Positions 51,696-60,527 of a stretch of 64,000 bases of DNA are shown here, piece by piece (the first letter of the stretch is position 1; the number at the start of each line of letters is the position of its first letter). The notes under the pieces were generated by a model, which saw only the letters and a program-made list of their open reading frames with translations, was not told the origin of the DNA and did no database searches. The position numbers and the translations under genes are program-made. Source of the stretch: an uncultured Alistipes sp. (lineage in GTDB: Bacteria; Bacteroidota; Bacteroidia; Bacteroidales; Rikenellaceae); contig CASDZK010000025.1 of the NCBI GenBank assembly GCA_949286165.1, positions 1-64,000 of the forward strand. Reading direction: 5' to 3'.

Positions 51696-54524
51696 ATGAA
51701 GAAACGTGGGATAAGGGCGGCCGCGGCATTGATGCTGTTCGGCTTGTGTCCTTTGTCCTTGTTGGCTAAGGAGATCCAGGGAACGGTCCGGGACGCGGAA
51801 ACGCGGATGCCGATTATCGGAGCGACCGTCATTGTGAACGGTTCCTCTTCCGGAGCCATATCCGGTATGGACGGTACGTACAGCATTACGGGCATTTCCG
51901 GGGATTCCTGCCTGTTGGCCGTCGATTATATCGGTTACCGGAGCATCGAAAGAACGGTCGTATTGACGGATGCGGTTACGACGGTTGATTTCGATATGCA
52001 AAACGAGGAGTTGCAGGCCGGAGAAGTACAGGTTGTAACCCGTCGGCGCAGCGATACGGAAGCGGCCATGATCAACACGGAGAAAAATATTCCCCAGATC
52101 GCCAGCGGCATATCGGCCGTTCAAATTTCCAAAAGTCCGGACCGGAATACTTCGGAAGTGGTGCGCCGGATACCGGGGATTACCATTATCGACGATCGTT
52201 TCATTATTGTCCGCGGATTGTCGCAACGGTATAACAACGCTTGGTTGAACGGGTTGGCCGTTCCGAGTACCGAAGCGGACAGCCGGGCTTTTTCGTTCGA
52301 CATGATTCCGAGCAGCCAGGTAGATAACCTGTTGGTATATAAGTCTCCTTCGCCGGAGATTCCCGGCGATTTCGCCGGCGGGTTCGTTCGGATTACGACG
52401 AAGGGGGTTCCCGACCGAAACACCCTGGAGTTCGGTTATACGACTGGATTCAATACCCGTACCCAGTTCCACCGGTTTTTGATCAATCCCGGCAGCAAAA
52501 CCGATTTTCTCGGTTTCGATGTGAATAAACGTCCTTTGCGCAGTATGGTTCCCGGTCACATGGGGGCGGTTACCGATCCGCAACAGGTTACGCGGCTGAC
52601 CAAAAACGGATTCAATAACGATTGGCGGGTGCGGGTGCGAACTCCGATGCCCGACCAACGCCTTTCCTTTGCTATCGGGCGGCGGCTTAAAACCCGCAAT
52701 GAGAAAGAGATCGGAAATGTGACGGCCGTGACGTACAGCAATACGTTCAAAACCATCCGCAACATGCAAAATTCCCGTTACGGCCTTTATTCCGTGACTT
52801 CCGATAAACCGGTCTATCTCGACAATTACATCGATAACCAATATTCCAACGATGTTCGGGTCGGAGCCATGCATAATTGGTCGTTCGAACTGAAGGGAAG
52901 CGACCGCATCGAGTTCAAAAACTTATTGAATATTCTGGGACGCAACCGCTTGACGGAACGTACGGGAACCAAGGACATCAGCAGTATGTACTATCGGGAA
53001 CAGACGGAAATGCTTTATTCTTCCCGACTGTCGTACAGCGGCCAGTTGGCCGGTTTTCACACCTTGAAAAACCGGGGCGGCCGGTTGGATTGGAATGCGG
53101 GATATTCGTATGCCAATCGGAACGAGCCCGACCGGCGCATCGTGACCAACCAGGCCGGTATCGGCAGCGAGTCCGATATTCCGGGAGCCGTTTTGCGGAA
53201 CGATAACATTACCCGTTATTATCAAACCCTTCATGACCATATCGGTTCGGTTGGCCTCAACTACGAAAAAACGCTGGGACAGGGAAACGTGCAGCCGGAA
53301 CTGAAAGCGGGGGCTTATGCCGAGTATCGCAGCCGCGAATACACGCCGAGGGAATTCGTGTATCGTTACGACAATCTTTCTTATGAAGAGAGGGAACACT
53401 ATCTGACGCTGCCTTATGCACAAATGATGGAGGACCGTTATTTGGGAGCGGATAAAGTCTATATCGACGAAATTACGAAAAAGACCAATGCCTATTCGGC
53501 GACCGTGCATCAGGAAGCGGTTTATGCGGCGTTGGATCTGCCGTTGGGAAAATGGAATATTTACGCCGGAGCCCGGTTGGAGAATTATACGATGAAACTT
53601 ACGCGGGACAGATCGAATTCGGCAGATCAGTCGTTGATTTCCACGAAGACGCATACGACGACCGACCTGCTTCCGTCAGCCAACATCACGTATAAATTTT
53701 CGTCGAAGCATCAGTTGAGAGCTGCTTACGGACGTTCTCTGAACCGTCCTGAGCTTCGGGAAGTCTCGCCGGCCGTTTATTTCGATTTCGATCTGTTCAG
53801 CGAAATCGGCGGGAACGAGAACCTGAAAACGGCGTATATCGACAATGCCGATTTGCGCTATGAGTTCTATCCGTCCAACGGGGAAGTGATCAGTTTGGGC
53901 CTTTTTTACAAACATTTCCGGAATCCGATTGAATGGACCTATATCGATATGGGCGGTTCATTGCGCTACAATTACGAAAACGCCGCTTCCGCGGATAACA
54001 TGGGAATCGAACTGGATATTCGGAAAAGTCTGGATTTCATAAAATTACCGGATTTCTCACTGGTGTTGAACGCCGCTTATATCCACAGCAATGTGCGGTT
54101 TAACAAGGAGGAGGTATTGACGCAGCCCGATCGTCCCATGCAAGGGCAATCGCCTTACGTCATCAATGCGGGACTGTTTTACCAGAACGACCGGATAGGG
54201 CTGACCGCTTCGTTGCTTTACAACCGTATCGGAAAACGGATTATCGGCATAGGAAAGAGCAACAGCATCGACAACGACGTGAACTCTACCATTCCCGATT
54301 CGTATGAAATGCCTCGTAATACTTTGGACCTGACAATTTCGAAAACGATCGGTAAATTGGTGGAATTGCGTTGTACAGTCAAGGATTTGTTATCGGAAGA
54401 CGTCGTTTATAAGCAGTTTCCGAAATTCGAGAAAGACGGAAAACTGTATGAACGGGAACAGGTAACCCGGTCGTTCAATCCGGGGAGTTCCGTCTCTTTG
54501 GGCATATCGGTAAAAATAAATTAG
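51696..54524 (+). CDS. TonB-dependent receptor with CarboxypepD_reg-like N-terminus
   Basis: A 942-residue outer-membrane receptor. The start at 51696 (MKKRGIRAAAALMLFG) gives a standard signal peptide; in-frame Met codons at 51669 and 51678 are possible. A CarboxypepD_reg-like domain (about 25-105, EIQGTVRDAETRMPIIGATV), a plug (about 115-240, VVRRIPGITIIDDRFIIVRG) and a beta-barrel follow. It is not of SusC type and has no SusD. The partner 36 bp downstream is a parallel-beta-helix-like lipoprotein, a recurring receptor-lipoprotein arrangement in Bacteroidetes. The pair is probably one operon; the ligand is unknown. Confidence 0.9.
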   Translation: MKKRGIRAAAALMLFGLCPLSLLAKEIQGTVRDAETRMPIIGATVIVNGSSSGAISGMDGTYSITGISGDSCLLAVDYIGYRSIERTVVLTDAVTTVDFDMQNEELQAGEVQVVTRRRSDTEAAMINTEKNIPQIASGISAVQISKSPDRNTSEVVRRIPGITIIDDRFIIVRGLSQRYNNAWLNGLAVPSTEADSRAFSFDMIPSSQVDNLLVYKSPSPEIPGDFAGGFVRITTKGVPDRNTLEFGYTTGFNTRTQFHRFLINPGSKTDFLGFDVNKRPLRSMVPGHMGAVTDPQQVTRLTKNGFNNDWRVRVRTPMPDQRLSFAIGRRLKTRNEKEIGNVTAVTYSNTFKTIRNMQNSRYGLYSVTSDKPVYLDNYIDNQYSNDVRVGAMHNWSFELKGSDRIEFKNLLNILGRNRLTERTGTKDISSMYYREQTEMLYSSRLSYSGQLAGFHTLKNRGGRLDWNAGYSYANRNEPDRRIVTNQAGIGSESDIPGAVLRNDNITRYYQTLHDHIGSVGLNYEKTLGQGNVQPELKAGAYAEYRSREYTPREFVYRYDNLSYEEREHYLTLPYAQMMEDRYLGADKVYIDEITKKTNAYSATVHQEAVYAALDLPLGKWNIYAGARLENYTMKLTRDRSNSADQSLISTKTHTTTDLLPSANITYKFSSKHQLRAAYGRSLNRPELREVSPAVYFDFDLFSEIGGNENLKTAYIDNADLRYEFYPSNGEVISLGLFYKHFRNPIEWTYIDMGGSLRYNYENAASADNMGIELDIRKSLDFIKLPDFSLVLNAAYIHSNVRFNKEEVLTQPDRPMQGQSPYVINAGLFYQNDRIGLTASLLYNRIGKRIIGIGKSNSIDNDVNSTIPDSYEMPRNTLDLTISKTIGKLVELRCTVKDLLSEDVVYKQFPKFEKDGKLYEREQVTRSFNPGSSVSLGISVKIN

Positions 54525-54559
54525 TAAACACATTAGCGTTTTATAATTGAGAAAAAAAC

Positions 54560-56047
54560 ATGAAGAAGAATTTCAAATGGGCGGCCACTGCATTGCTGGC
54601 TGCGGCGACCCTGTTCGTAGGGTGTAGCGACGACAACGGAAACAACGGCGATACCGGTGGTAATGGCGGTAATGGCGGCAACGACGACGGCGGAGAGGTT
54701 ACGGAAGTAATCGATTTGGGCGACGGTTCCGACAGTTATGAATTATCGGAAAACATGACTCTGACCTATCCGAACATATACCATCTGAAAGGGTTTGTGT
54801 ATGTGCCCGACGGGAAAACCCTGACGATCGAGCCGGGTGTAATTATCAAAGGAGAAAAGGCTTCCAAGGCGACTTTGATTATCGAACGCGGCGGTAAGCT
54901 CATGGCGGAAGGTACGGCGGAAAGACCCATCGTTTTTACGTCGGACAAACCTGCCGGCAGTCGTAATCCGGGCGACTGGGGCGGTATCATCATTTGCGGA
55001 AAGGCTCCGAACAATCAGGGAGAGATGACGATAGAAGGCGGGGTACGTTCCAGACACGGGGGAACCGATCCTGCGGATAATTCCGGCGTGCTCCGTTACG
55101 TCCGGTGCGAGTTTGCCGGTGTGGAATATTCCACCGATAACGAAATCAATGGGATTACTTTCGGTTCCGTAGGTAGCGGAACGCAGATCGATCATGTGCA
55201 GGTTTCTTATTCGGGCGATGACTCTTTCGAATGGTTTGGCGGTACGGCGAATGCCACTCATTTGGTCGCTTTGCGTACGTGGGACGACGATTTCGATACC
55301 GATAACGGATTCAGCGGGAAGATACAGTTCGCGTTGGCCATGCGCGATCCGGAAACGGGGGACAAATCGGCTTCCAACGGTTTCGAATCGGATAACAACA
55401 GCTCGGCGGCTGATACCGACCCCCATACTTCGGCTGTTTTTGCAAACGTCAGTCTGTTCGGTCCGGTAGCCGATCCTGCAACTTACGTCGATCGTGCCGG
55501 TGTGAACGGGAGTCCTGTCGATGCCCGTTTCCAGGCGGCATTACATTTGCGTCGGAATACTCAATTGAGCATTTTCAACTCCGTTATTGCAGCTTTCCCC
55601 ATCGGACTGATTATTGAAAACGATAAGGGGTCCATTACGCAGACCCATGCACAGGACGGCAAGCTGAATGTGACGAACTGCGTGATGGCGGGCATGGTAA
55701 AAGATGCGCAGGATGCGCAATATTGGGAAAGCGGTTCTCAATTCAATACCGAAGACGCGGGTACTTTTTCGGCCTCTTATTTCAATCGCACGGACGGAGG
55801 CAATCGCGCTTTCGAATTACTTTCCGACCTGAAATTGACGGGAAACGCACTCAACCTTTCTTCGCCGGGCATGATTCCTGCCGCAGACAGTCCTTTGGCT
55901 TCCGGAGCGACGTGGAATCATGAAAAGACCGCTTCCGGATTTACGCAGGTCGCTTATATCGGGGCATTCGGTCCGACCGAAACGGCGGCGGATAACTGGA
56001 CGAGCGGCTGGTGCAATTTCGATCCGCAGAATACGATTTACGAATAG
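54560..56047 (+). CDS. Surface lipoprotein with predicted right-handed beta-helix fold
   Basis: A 495-residue lipoprotein (lipobox LFVGC, Cys22) with a Gly/Asn/Asp-rich tether (about 26-45). The mature part has repetitive short strands typical of parallel beta-helices (LTIEPGVIIKGEKASKATLI, HVQVSYSGDDSFEWFGGTAN, LSIFNSVIAAFPIGLIIEND). No lyase catalytic motif is evident, so binding rather than cleavage is more likely. Being 36 bp after a TonB receptor gene, it is probably the receptor's surface-exposed substrate-binding partner, an analogue in position to SusD but unrelated in sequence (inference). It ends at a terminator. Confidence 0.75.
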   Translation: MKKNFKWAATALLAAATLFVGCSDDNGNNGDTGGNGGNGGNDDGGEVTEVIDLGDGSDSYELSENMTLTYPNIYHLKGFVYVPDGKTLTIEPGVIIKGEKASKATLIIERGGKLMAEGTAERPIVFTSDKPAGSRNPGDWGGIIICGKAPNNQGEMTIEGGVRSRHGGTDPADNSGVLRYVRCEFAGVEYSTDNEINGITFGSVGSGTQIDHVQVSYSGDDSFEWFGGTANATHLVALRTWDDDFDTDNGFSGKIQFALAMRDPETGDKSASNGFESDNNSSAADTDPHTSAVFANVSLFGPVADPATYVDRAGVNGSPVDARFQAALHLRRNTQLSIFNSVIAAFPIGLIIENDKGSITQTHAQDGKLNVTNCVMAGMVKDAQDAQYWESGSQFNTEDAGTFSASYFNRTDGGNRAFELLSDLKLTGNALNLSSPGMIPAADSPLASGATWNHEKTASGFTQVAYIGAFGPTETAADNWTSGWCNFDPQNTIYE

Positions 56048-56090
56048 TCATCTTCTTCCGCCCGGAGAACTATTTTCCGGAGTATCCTGA

Positions 56091-56124
56091 AAAGGTCTGC
56101 CCAAAACCGATCGGGCAGACCTTT
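56091..56124 (+). terminator. Terminator of the receptor/beta-helix operon
   Basis: Perfect 12-bp arms (56091-56102, 56113-56124) with a 10-nt loop; the stem closes with AAA/TTT, giving a short T-run. 43 bp past the stop. Confidence 0.8.
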
Positions 56125-56237
56125 CTTATTTCAGGTCGTTAAAGTTGTCTATGATTGGAGACGAAGGTGCGGGGAATAAGTGACAGAGTCTGCGCGGCGG
56201 GCAAGTGTTTTTGGAGACAACCTTTTTCCTTCGGCGG

Positions 56238-57332
56238 TCATTCGTTTAACAGCCGGTCGATTCGGGCTACTGCTTCGTCGATCCGGCTTTCTTCGATTTT
56301 CCCTTCCCGCACCGATTTGACGATCAGGTCGATGGCCTGTTGCGAAATACAGTCCGTGTTTCCGGGGATGTTGCTGCTGAGAATAATCATGTCGATACCT
56401 GCATTGATGGCCAGTTGCAACGATTCTTCCAGCGAGTAGTTGTCGCTGATGGCTTTCATGTGCATATCGTCCGTGACGGCAATCCCGTCCCATTCCAATT
56501 GTTCCCGCAGTAGTCCGGTCACGGTTTCCCGAGACAGAGTGGCGGGATAGACCGAATCGATTCGGCGGTTGAAAACGTGACTGATCATGACCATATCGCA
56601 TCCTCCGTTTTTCAATAGGGTGCGGTACGGAAGCAATTCCTTTTCCGTCCAGCTGTTCGATACGTCGGTAAATCCTAAATGGGAATCTGCCGAAGAACTG
56701 CCGTGTCCCGGAAAATGTTTGACGGCGGTAAGGATTCCTCGCTTCCGGTGTTCGTCGATGACGTATGAGGCATGGCGGATGACGGTTTCCGGATCGGCGG
56801 AGAAGGAGCGTTCCACCTTTCCGATAACGGGGCAGTCGGGGTTTACGTTGATATCGACGCAAGGCGTGAAATTGGTGTTGAATCCGGTTTCTTCCAGCGT
56901 TCGGGCGATTATGCCGGCATAATGCCGCGTCGTGTCTTCGTTGTCCGTTTTTCCCAAATAGGCCTGAGATACGGTTCGCGGAAAGCCGTATTTGGTTTTC
57001 AGGCGGTTGACCCGTCCTCCTTCCTGATCGATCGATATCAGCAACTTGTCCGTCCGCAACGCTTGCAAATCCTGGCATAACCGGGTCAGCCGGGCTTTGG
57101 AATCCATCCCTTTTTCTATCGGCGTGATGTTGTGTTCGAACAGAATCACGCCGCCTACTCCCCGGTCACGGATGTCTTTGACGACCGGATTGTCCGGCCG
57201 CAGTTCCGTGCCGCGCATGCCTACGATGAGCATGCGGGCCGCCTTTTGTTCCAGTGTCCGTTCTCCTGCATGAAGGGGGCTGTTCAGGAAAAGGCCGATA
57301 AAGGTCCATAAGATCGTATGTTTTCGTGTCAT
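56238..57332 (-). CDS. Exported GH3 beta-N-acetylhexosaminidase-like protein
   Basis: A 364-residue single-domain GH3 enzyme with a signal peptide (MTRKHTILWTFIGLFLNSPLHA). It shows the NagZ-subgroup marks: SIDQEGGRVNRL (101-112), the KHFPGHG loop (205-211) with the D-x-H acid/base dyad in SADSHLG (Asp216, His218), and the nucleophile Asp in AVTDDMHM (Asp288 or Asp289). NagZ removes N-acetylglucosamine from muropeptides; the E. coli enzyme is cytoplasmic while this one is exported, so a periplasmic peptidoglycan or glycan role is likely. It follows rsmE 24 bp downstream and is probably co-transcribed with it. Confidence 0.9.
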   Translation of the reverse strand: MTRKHTILWTFIGLFLNSPLHAGERTLEQKAARMLIVGMRGTELRPDNPVVKDIRDRGVGGVILFEHNITPIEKGMDSKARLTRLCQDLQALRTDKLLISIDQEGGRVNRLKTKYGFPRTVSQAYLGKTDNEDTTRHYAGIIARTLEETGFNTNFTPCVDINVNPDCPVIGKVERSFSADPETVIRHASYVIDEHRKRGILTAVKHFPGHGSSSADSHLGFTDVSNSWTEKELLPYRTLLKNGGCDMVMISHVFNRRIDSVYPATLSRETVTGLLREQLEWDGIAVTDDMHMKAISDNYSLEESLQLAINAGIDMIILSSNIPGNTDCISQQAIDLIVKSVREGKIEESRIDEAVARIDRLLNE

Positions 57333-57356
57333 GTCTCGATGAATGAAGAAAACCGG

Positions 57357-58064
57357 TTACATATTGATTACCGCGGCTATGGCCGCAGCCATTACGCCGG
57401 CCGTTTCCGTCCGCAGACGGCTGTTGCCGAGCGATATCGGTTGAAATCCGTTTCGGCGGGCCAGGGCGATCTCTTCCGGAGAGAAATCGCCCTCCGGACC
57501 GATCAGTACGACGTATTCTCCGCCGGGATGCAACGCCTCTTTCAGCAAGGTGCGTTCCGTTTCCTCCGCGCAGTATCCGATGAAAAGTTGCGCCCGCCCG
57601 AAATCGCGGATTACGAAGTCTTCGAAACGGCATGTCGGTTCCAATTTCGGCAGAAATGCTTTCAGCGACTGTTTGGCGGCGCTGACGATTACTTTTCCCA
57701 ACCGTTCCTGTTTTACGGTTCTGCGTTCCGAACGGGTGCATTCTAAAGGAATGAAGGATTCCGCGCCGATTTCGGTCGCCTTTTCCAGCATCCATTCGTA
57801 ACGGTCGATGTTTTTTGTCGGGGCTACGGCCAGATGAAGGCGGTAAGGCAGGGCCCCGTATCCGGACTCCTTGCCGCGTACGGCCACCGTACAATGTTTC
57901 GGGTGGGCGTCCGTTATTTCACAGGTAAACAGGTTTCCCCGGCCATCGATGATATGTATCGTGTCGCCGGCGGATTTGCGCAGTACGCGTACGCAATGGT
58001 TGGATTCCGTTTCGTCGAACGTATGGGTTTCGCCGGAGATGTCCGGCGCGTAAAACAACTGCAT
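57357..58064 (-). CDS. rsmE: 16S rRNA (uracil1498-N3)-methyltransferase
   Basis: A 235-residue RsmE, a SPOUT-fold enzyme that methylates U1498 of 16S rRNA. The N-terminal PUA-like domain (FDETESNHCVRVLRKSAGD) is followed by the SPOUT domain with the knot and SAM site in VVLIGPEGDFSPEEIALARR and SLGNSRLRTETAGVMAAAIA. ATEIGAESFIPLECTRSERR is also diagnostic. Length is typical. It is upstream of the GH3 gene on the same strand and divergent from an M3 peptidase gene. Confidence 0.96.
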   Translation of the reverse strand: MQLFYAPDISGETHTFDETESNHCVRVLRKSAGDTIHIIDGRGNLFTCEITDAHPKHCTVAVRGKESGYGALPYRLHLAVAPTKNIDRYEWMLEKATEIGAESFIPLECTRSERRTVKQERLGKVIVSAAKQSLKAFLPKLEPTCRFEDFVIRDFGRAQLFIGYCAEETERTLLKEALHPGGEYVVLIGPEGDFSPEEIALARRNGFQPISLGNSRLRTETAGVMAAAIAAVINM

Positions 58065-58176
58065 GGCGGTAAGCGGTTTATCGAATTGTCCGCGGAATGT
58101 TCCTTTGTCGGTTGAAAAAGCCGGGCAAGGTTCCGTCGGGTATAAAAAGAATAGGATATGTTATTTTTAAATACAT

Positions 58177-58184
58177 TACCTTTG
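58177..58184 (+). promoter_or_regulatory. -7 element of the M3 peptidase gene
   Basis: TACCTTTG, an exact match, 38 bp before the start codon. No TTG at -33. Confidence 0.45.
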
Positions 58185-58222
58185 TCGCAAAGTTAGAAGT
58201 TAATTTTAAACCTTGGGTTCAA

Positions 58223-60337
58223 ATGAAGAAAATATTGTTGATGGCGGCTTTTGCCGGAGTTTTGTTGGGAAGCGGTTCTTGCGGCCGGTTCGGTAACGGC
58301 GACAATCCGTTTTTCTCCGAATGGGACACCCCGTTCGGCATTCCCCCGTTCGAGAAAATTTATGCTCGGCACTATTTGCCAGCCGTTCGGGAAGGCATTC
58401 GTCAGGAACGCCGGGAAATCAAGAAGATTGCCGACAGTCCGGAAGAACCTACTTTCGATAACGTGATTTCGGCTTATGCCGGCACGGGAAAATTTCTGAA
58501 ACGGACTTTAGCCGTGTTCGAGAATTTGTGTGCTGCCGACATGACGGATTCGCTGCAACGGCTGCAACCCGAAATTCAATCGTTGCTGACGCGCCATAAT
58601 AATGATATTATGTTGAATAAAAAGCTGTTTGCCCGAATCAAGCAGGTGTATGACAGTCGCGAAACTTTGGCTCTCGATGCTCAGCAGATGCGGTTGTTGG
58701 AAAAGGTATATCGGAGCTTTGTTCGGAACGGTGCAGAACTTTCCGAAGCGGATCAGGAGAAATTGAGGAATATAGATGAGCGGTTGGCCGGATTTGAAAT
58801 CGTTTTCGCGAATAATTTGCTGAAAGAGATGGAGAACTTCAAACTGGTCGTCGATGACGAATCCGACTTGTCGGGGCTTCCCGCTTCGGTGCGGGAAACG
58901 GCGGCTGCGGCGGCTAAGGCCGCAGGCATGGAGGGCAAGTGGGTGTTTACTCTCGACAAACCGAGTCTGATTCCGTTCATGCAGTATGCCGATAACGCCG
59001 GGTTGCGCAAACGTCTGTACGAAGGATATTTGACCCGCTGCAATCACGATGACGAATACGACAACAAGGGAGTGGCCGATTCGCTGATTACCCTGAGGCG
59101 CGAACGGGCCTGCCTGTTGGGTTATGATTCCCATGCGGATTACGTGGTAGAGAACCGTATGGCCAAAACCCGTCGGGCGGTGTACTCTTTATTGAACAAG
59201 CTGTGGGTTCCCGCTATGATCAATGCCAACCGGGAACGGGATGTTCTGCAGGAGATGAAGGCCCGATCGGGAGCCGGCGATACGTTGGAAATGTGGGACT
59301 GGTGGTATTACGCGGAAAAGTTGCGTAAAGCGGAGTACGATTTGGACGATGAAACGCTGCGGCCTTATTTCCCGTTGGAAGGCGTACGCGACGGCATTTT
59401 CAAACTGGTGGATACTCTGTACGGGATTACGTTCAGACCCGTGGCCGATGTGCCGGTTTACCACGAAGAGTGCCGGACTTATGAGGCATTGGACCGCGAC
59501 GGATCGCATTTGGGCGTGATTATCATGGATTTTTTCCCGCGTAAGGGGAAAGGTGTGGGAGCCTGGTGTACGACGTTCCGGGAACAGACCTATGAAAACG
59601 GTGTGCGGGTAGCTCCGGTCACTTCCATCGTATGCAATTTTACCCGTCCTTCGGGCGATACTCCCGCTTTGTTGTCGTTGGACGAAGTCAATACCTTTTT
59701 CCATGAGTTTGGTCATGCCGTACATAATCTGGTATCCGATGTCCGGTACGAAGGGTTGCAGCATGTGGCGCTCGATTTTGTGGAACTGCCTTCGCAGATC
59801 ATGGAGAACTGGAGCGTGGCGCCGGAAATGCTGAAACTGTACGCCCGGCATTACCGGACCGGCGAGGTCATTCCCGATGTGTTGATTGAAAAAGTCAAGA
59901 AGAGCGCGTTGTTCAACCAGGGATTCCTTTCTACCGAATATTTGGCGGCCGCTTATCTGGATATGGATTATCATGCTTTGCAGGAATCTCTGGCAGGCAG
60001 GAATCTCAATGAAATAGAAAACTATTTTCTTGAGGGACGCATGATAACGCCGCAGGTGGCGCCTCGATATCGGACGACCTATTTCCAACATATTTTCGCG
60101 GGCGGTTATTCGGCCGGTTATTACAGTTATATTTGGTCGGAAGTGTTGGATGCTGACGCTTTTCAGGCTTTTGAGGAGACGGGAAACATTTTCGATCCGA
60201 CCGTTGCTCGGAAATTCCGGACTTTGCTCGAAAAGGGAGGTTCGGAGGATGAAGGACAGTTGTACCGGGAGTTCCGGGGGAAGGATCCCGATATAGAATA
60301 CCTAATTCAGCGTCGCGGGCTTACGTTGGAGAGATGA
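58223..60337 (+). CDS. M3 family zinc metallopeptidase (Dcp-like) lipoprotein
   Basis: A 704-residue peptidase of the thimet oligopeptidase/Dcp family, cleaving short peptides. The start at 58223 gives a signal peptide with lipobox GSGSC (Cys20), so it is exported, unlike E. coli Dcp and OpdA. The zinc motif HEFGH is at about 494-498 (FFHEFGHAVHNLV), with the third ligand Glu in ELPSQIMENW about 27 residues on. YFQHIFAGGYSAGYYSYIWS and the preceding region form the family's substrate channel. Probable role: degradation of peptides in the periplasm. It is monocistronic and meets metY tail to tail across palindromic element B. Confidence 0.93.
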   Translation: MKKILLMAAFAGVLLGSGSCGRFGNGDNPFFSEWDTPFGIPPFEKIYARHYLPAVREGIRQERREIKKIADSPEEPTFDNVISAYAGTGKFLKRTLAVFENLCAADMTDSLQRLQPEIQSLLTRHNNDIMLNKKLFARIKQVYDSRETLALDAQQMRLLEKVYRSFVRNGAELSEADQEKLRNIDERLAGFEIVFANNLLKEMENFKLVVDDESDLSGLPASVRETAAAAAKAAGMEGKWVFTLDKPSLIPFMQYADNAGLRKRLYEGYLTRCNHDDEYDNKGVADSLITLRRERACLLGYDSHADYVVENRMAKTRRAVYSLLNKLWVPAMINANRERDVLQEMKARSGAGDTLEMWDWWYYAEKLRKAEYDLDDETLRPYFPLEGVRDGIFKLVDTLYGITFRPVADVPVYHEECRTYEALDRDGSHLGVIIMDFFPRKGKGVGAWCTTFREQTYENGVRVAPVTSIVCNFTRPSGDTPALLSLDEVNTFFHEFGHAVHNLVSDVRYEGLQHVALDFVELPSQIMENWSVAPEMLKLYARHYRTGEVIPDVLIEKVKKSALFNQGFLSTEYLAAAYLDMDYHALQESLAGRNLNEIENYFLEGRMITPQVAPRYRTTYFQHIFAGGYSAGYYSYIWSEVLDADAFQAFEETGNIFDPTVARKFRTLLEKGGSEDEGQLYREFRGKDPDIEYLIQRRGLTLER

Positions 60338-60401
60338 AACCGTTGTTGGGTCGATAAAGGTAAGTGAGAAAAGGTAGGCTTATCTTCATTCTTTTTCAGC
60401 G

Positions 60402-60522
60402 GGTTGTTCAAAAATCTTTACCTGCAAGGCTTTGCTTTTCAAAAATTCGGTCACGTACGTCAAGTACGTGACCGAATTTTTGAAAAGCAGTAACGCGGCA
60501 GATGAAGCCTTTTCGGGCAACT
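60402..60522. repeat. Palindromic element B (element A with inserted inner hairpin)
   Basis: The outer segments and core align with the minus strand of 49081-49154, with one 1-nt gap and a 48-nt insertion (60435-60482). The insertion is itself palindromic and, with native flanks, makes a 26-bp perfect hairpin (60433-60458 and 60464-60489) with a 5-nt loop. Both copies sit between convergent genes. Likely a terminator and possibly a non-autonomous mobile palindrome. Confidence 0.8.
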
Positions 60523-60527
60523 TCGTT

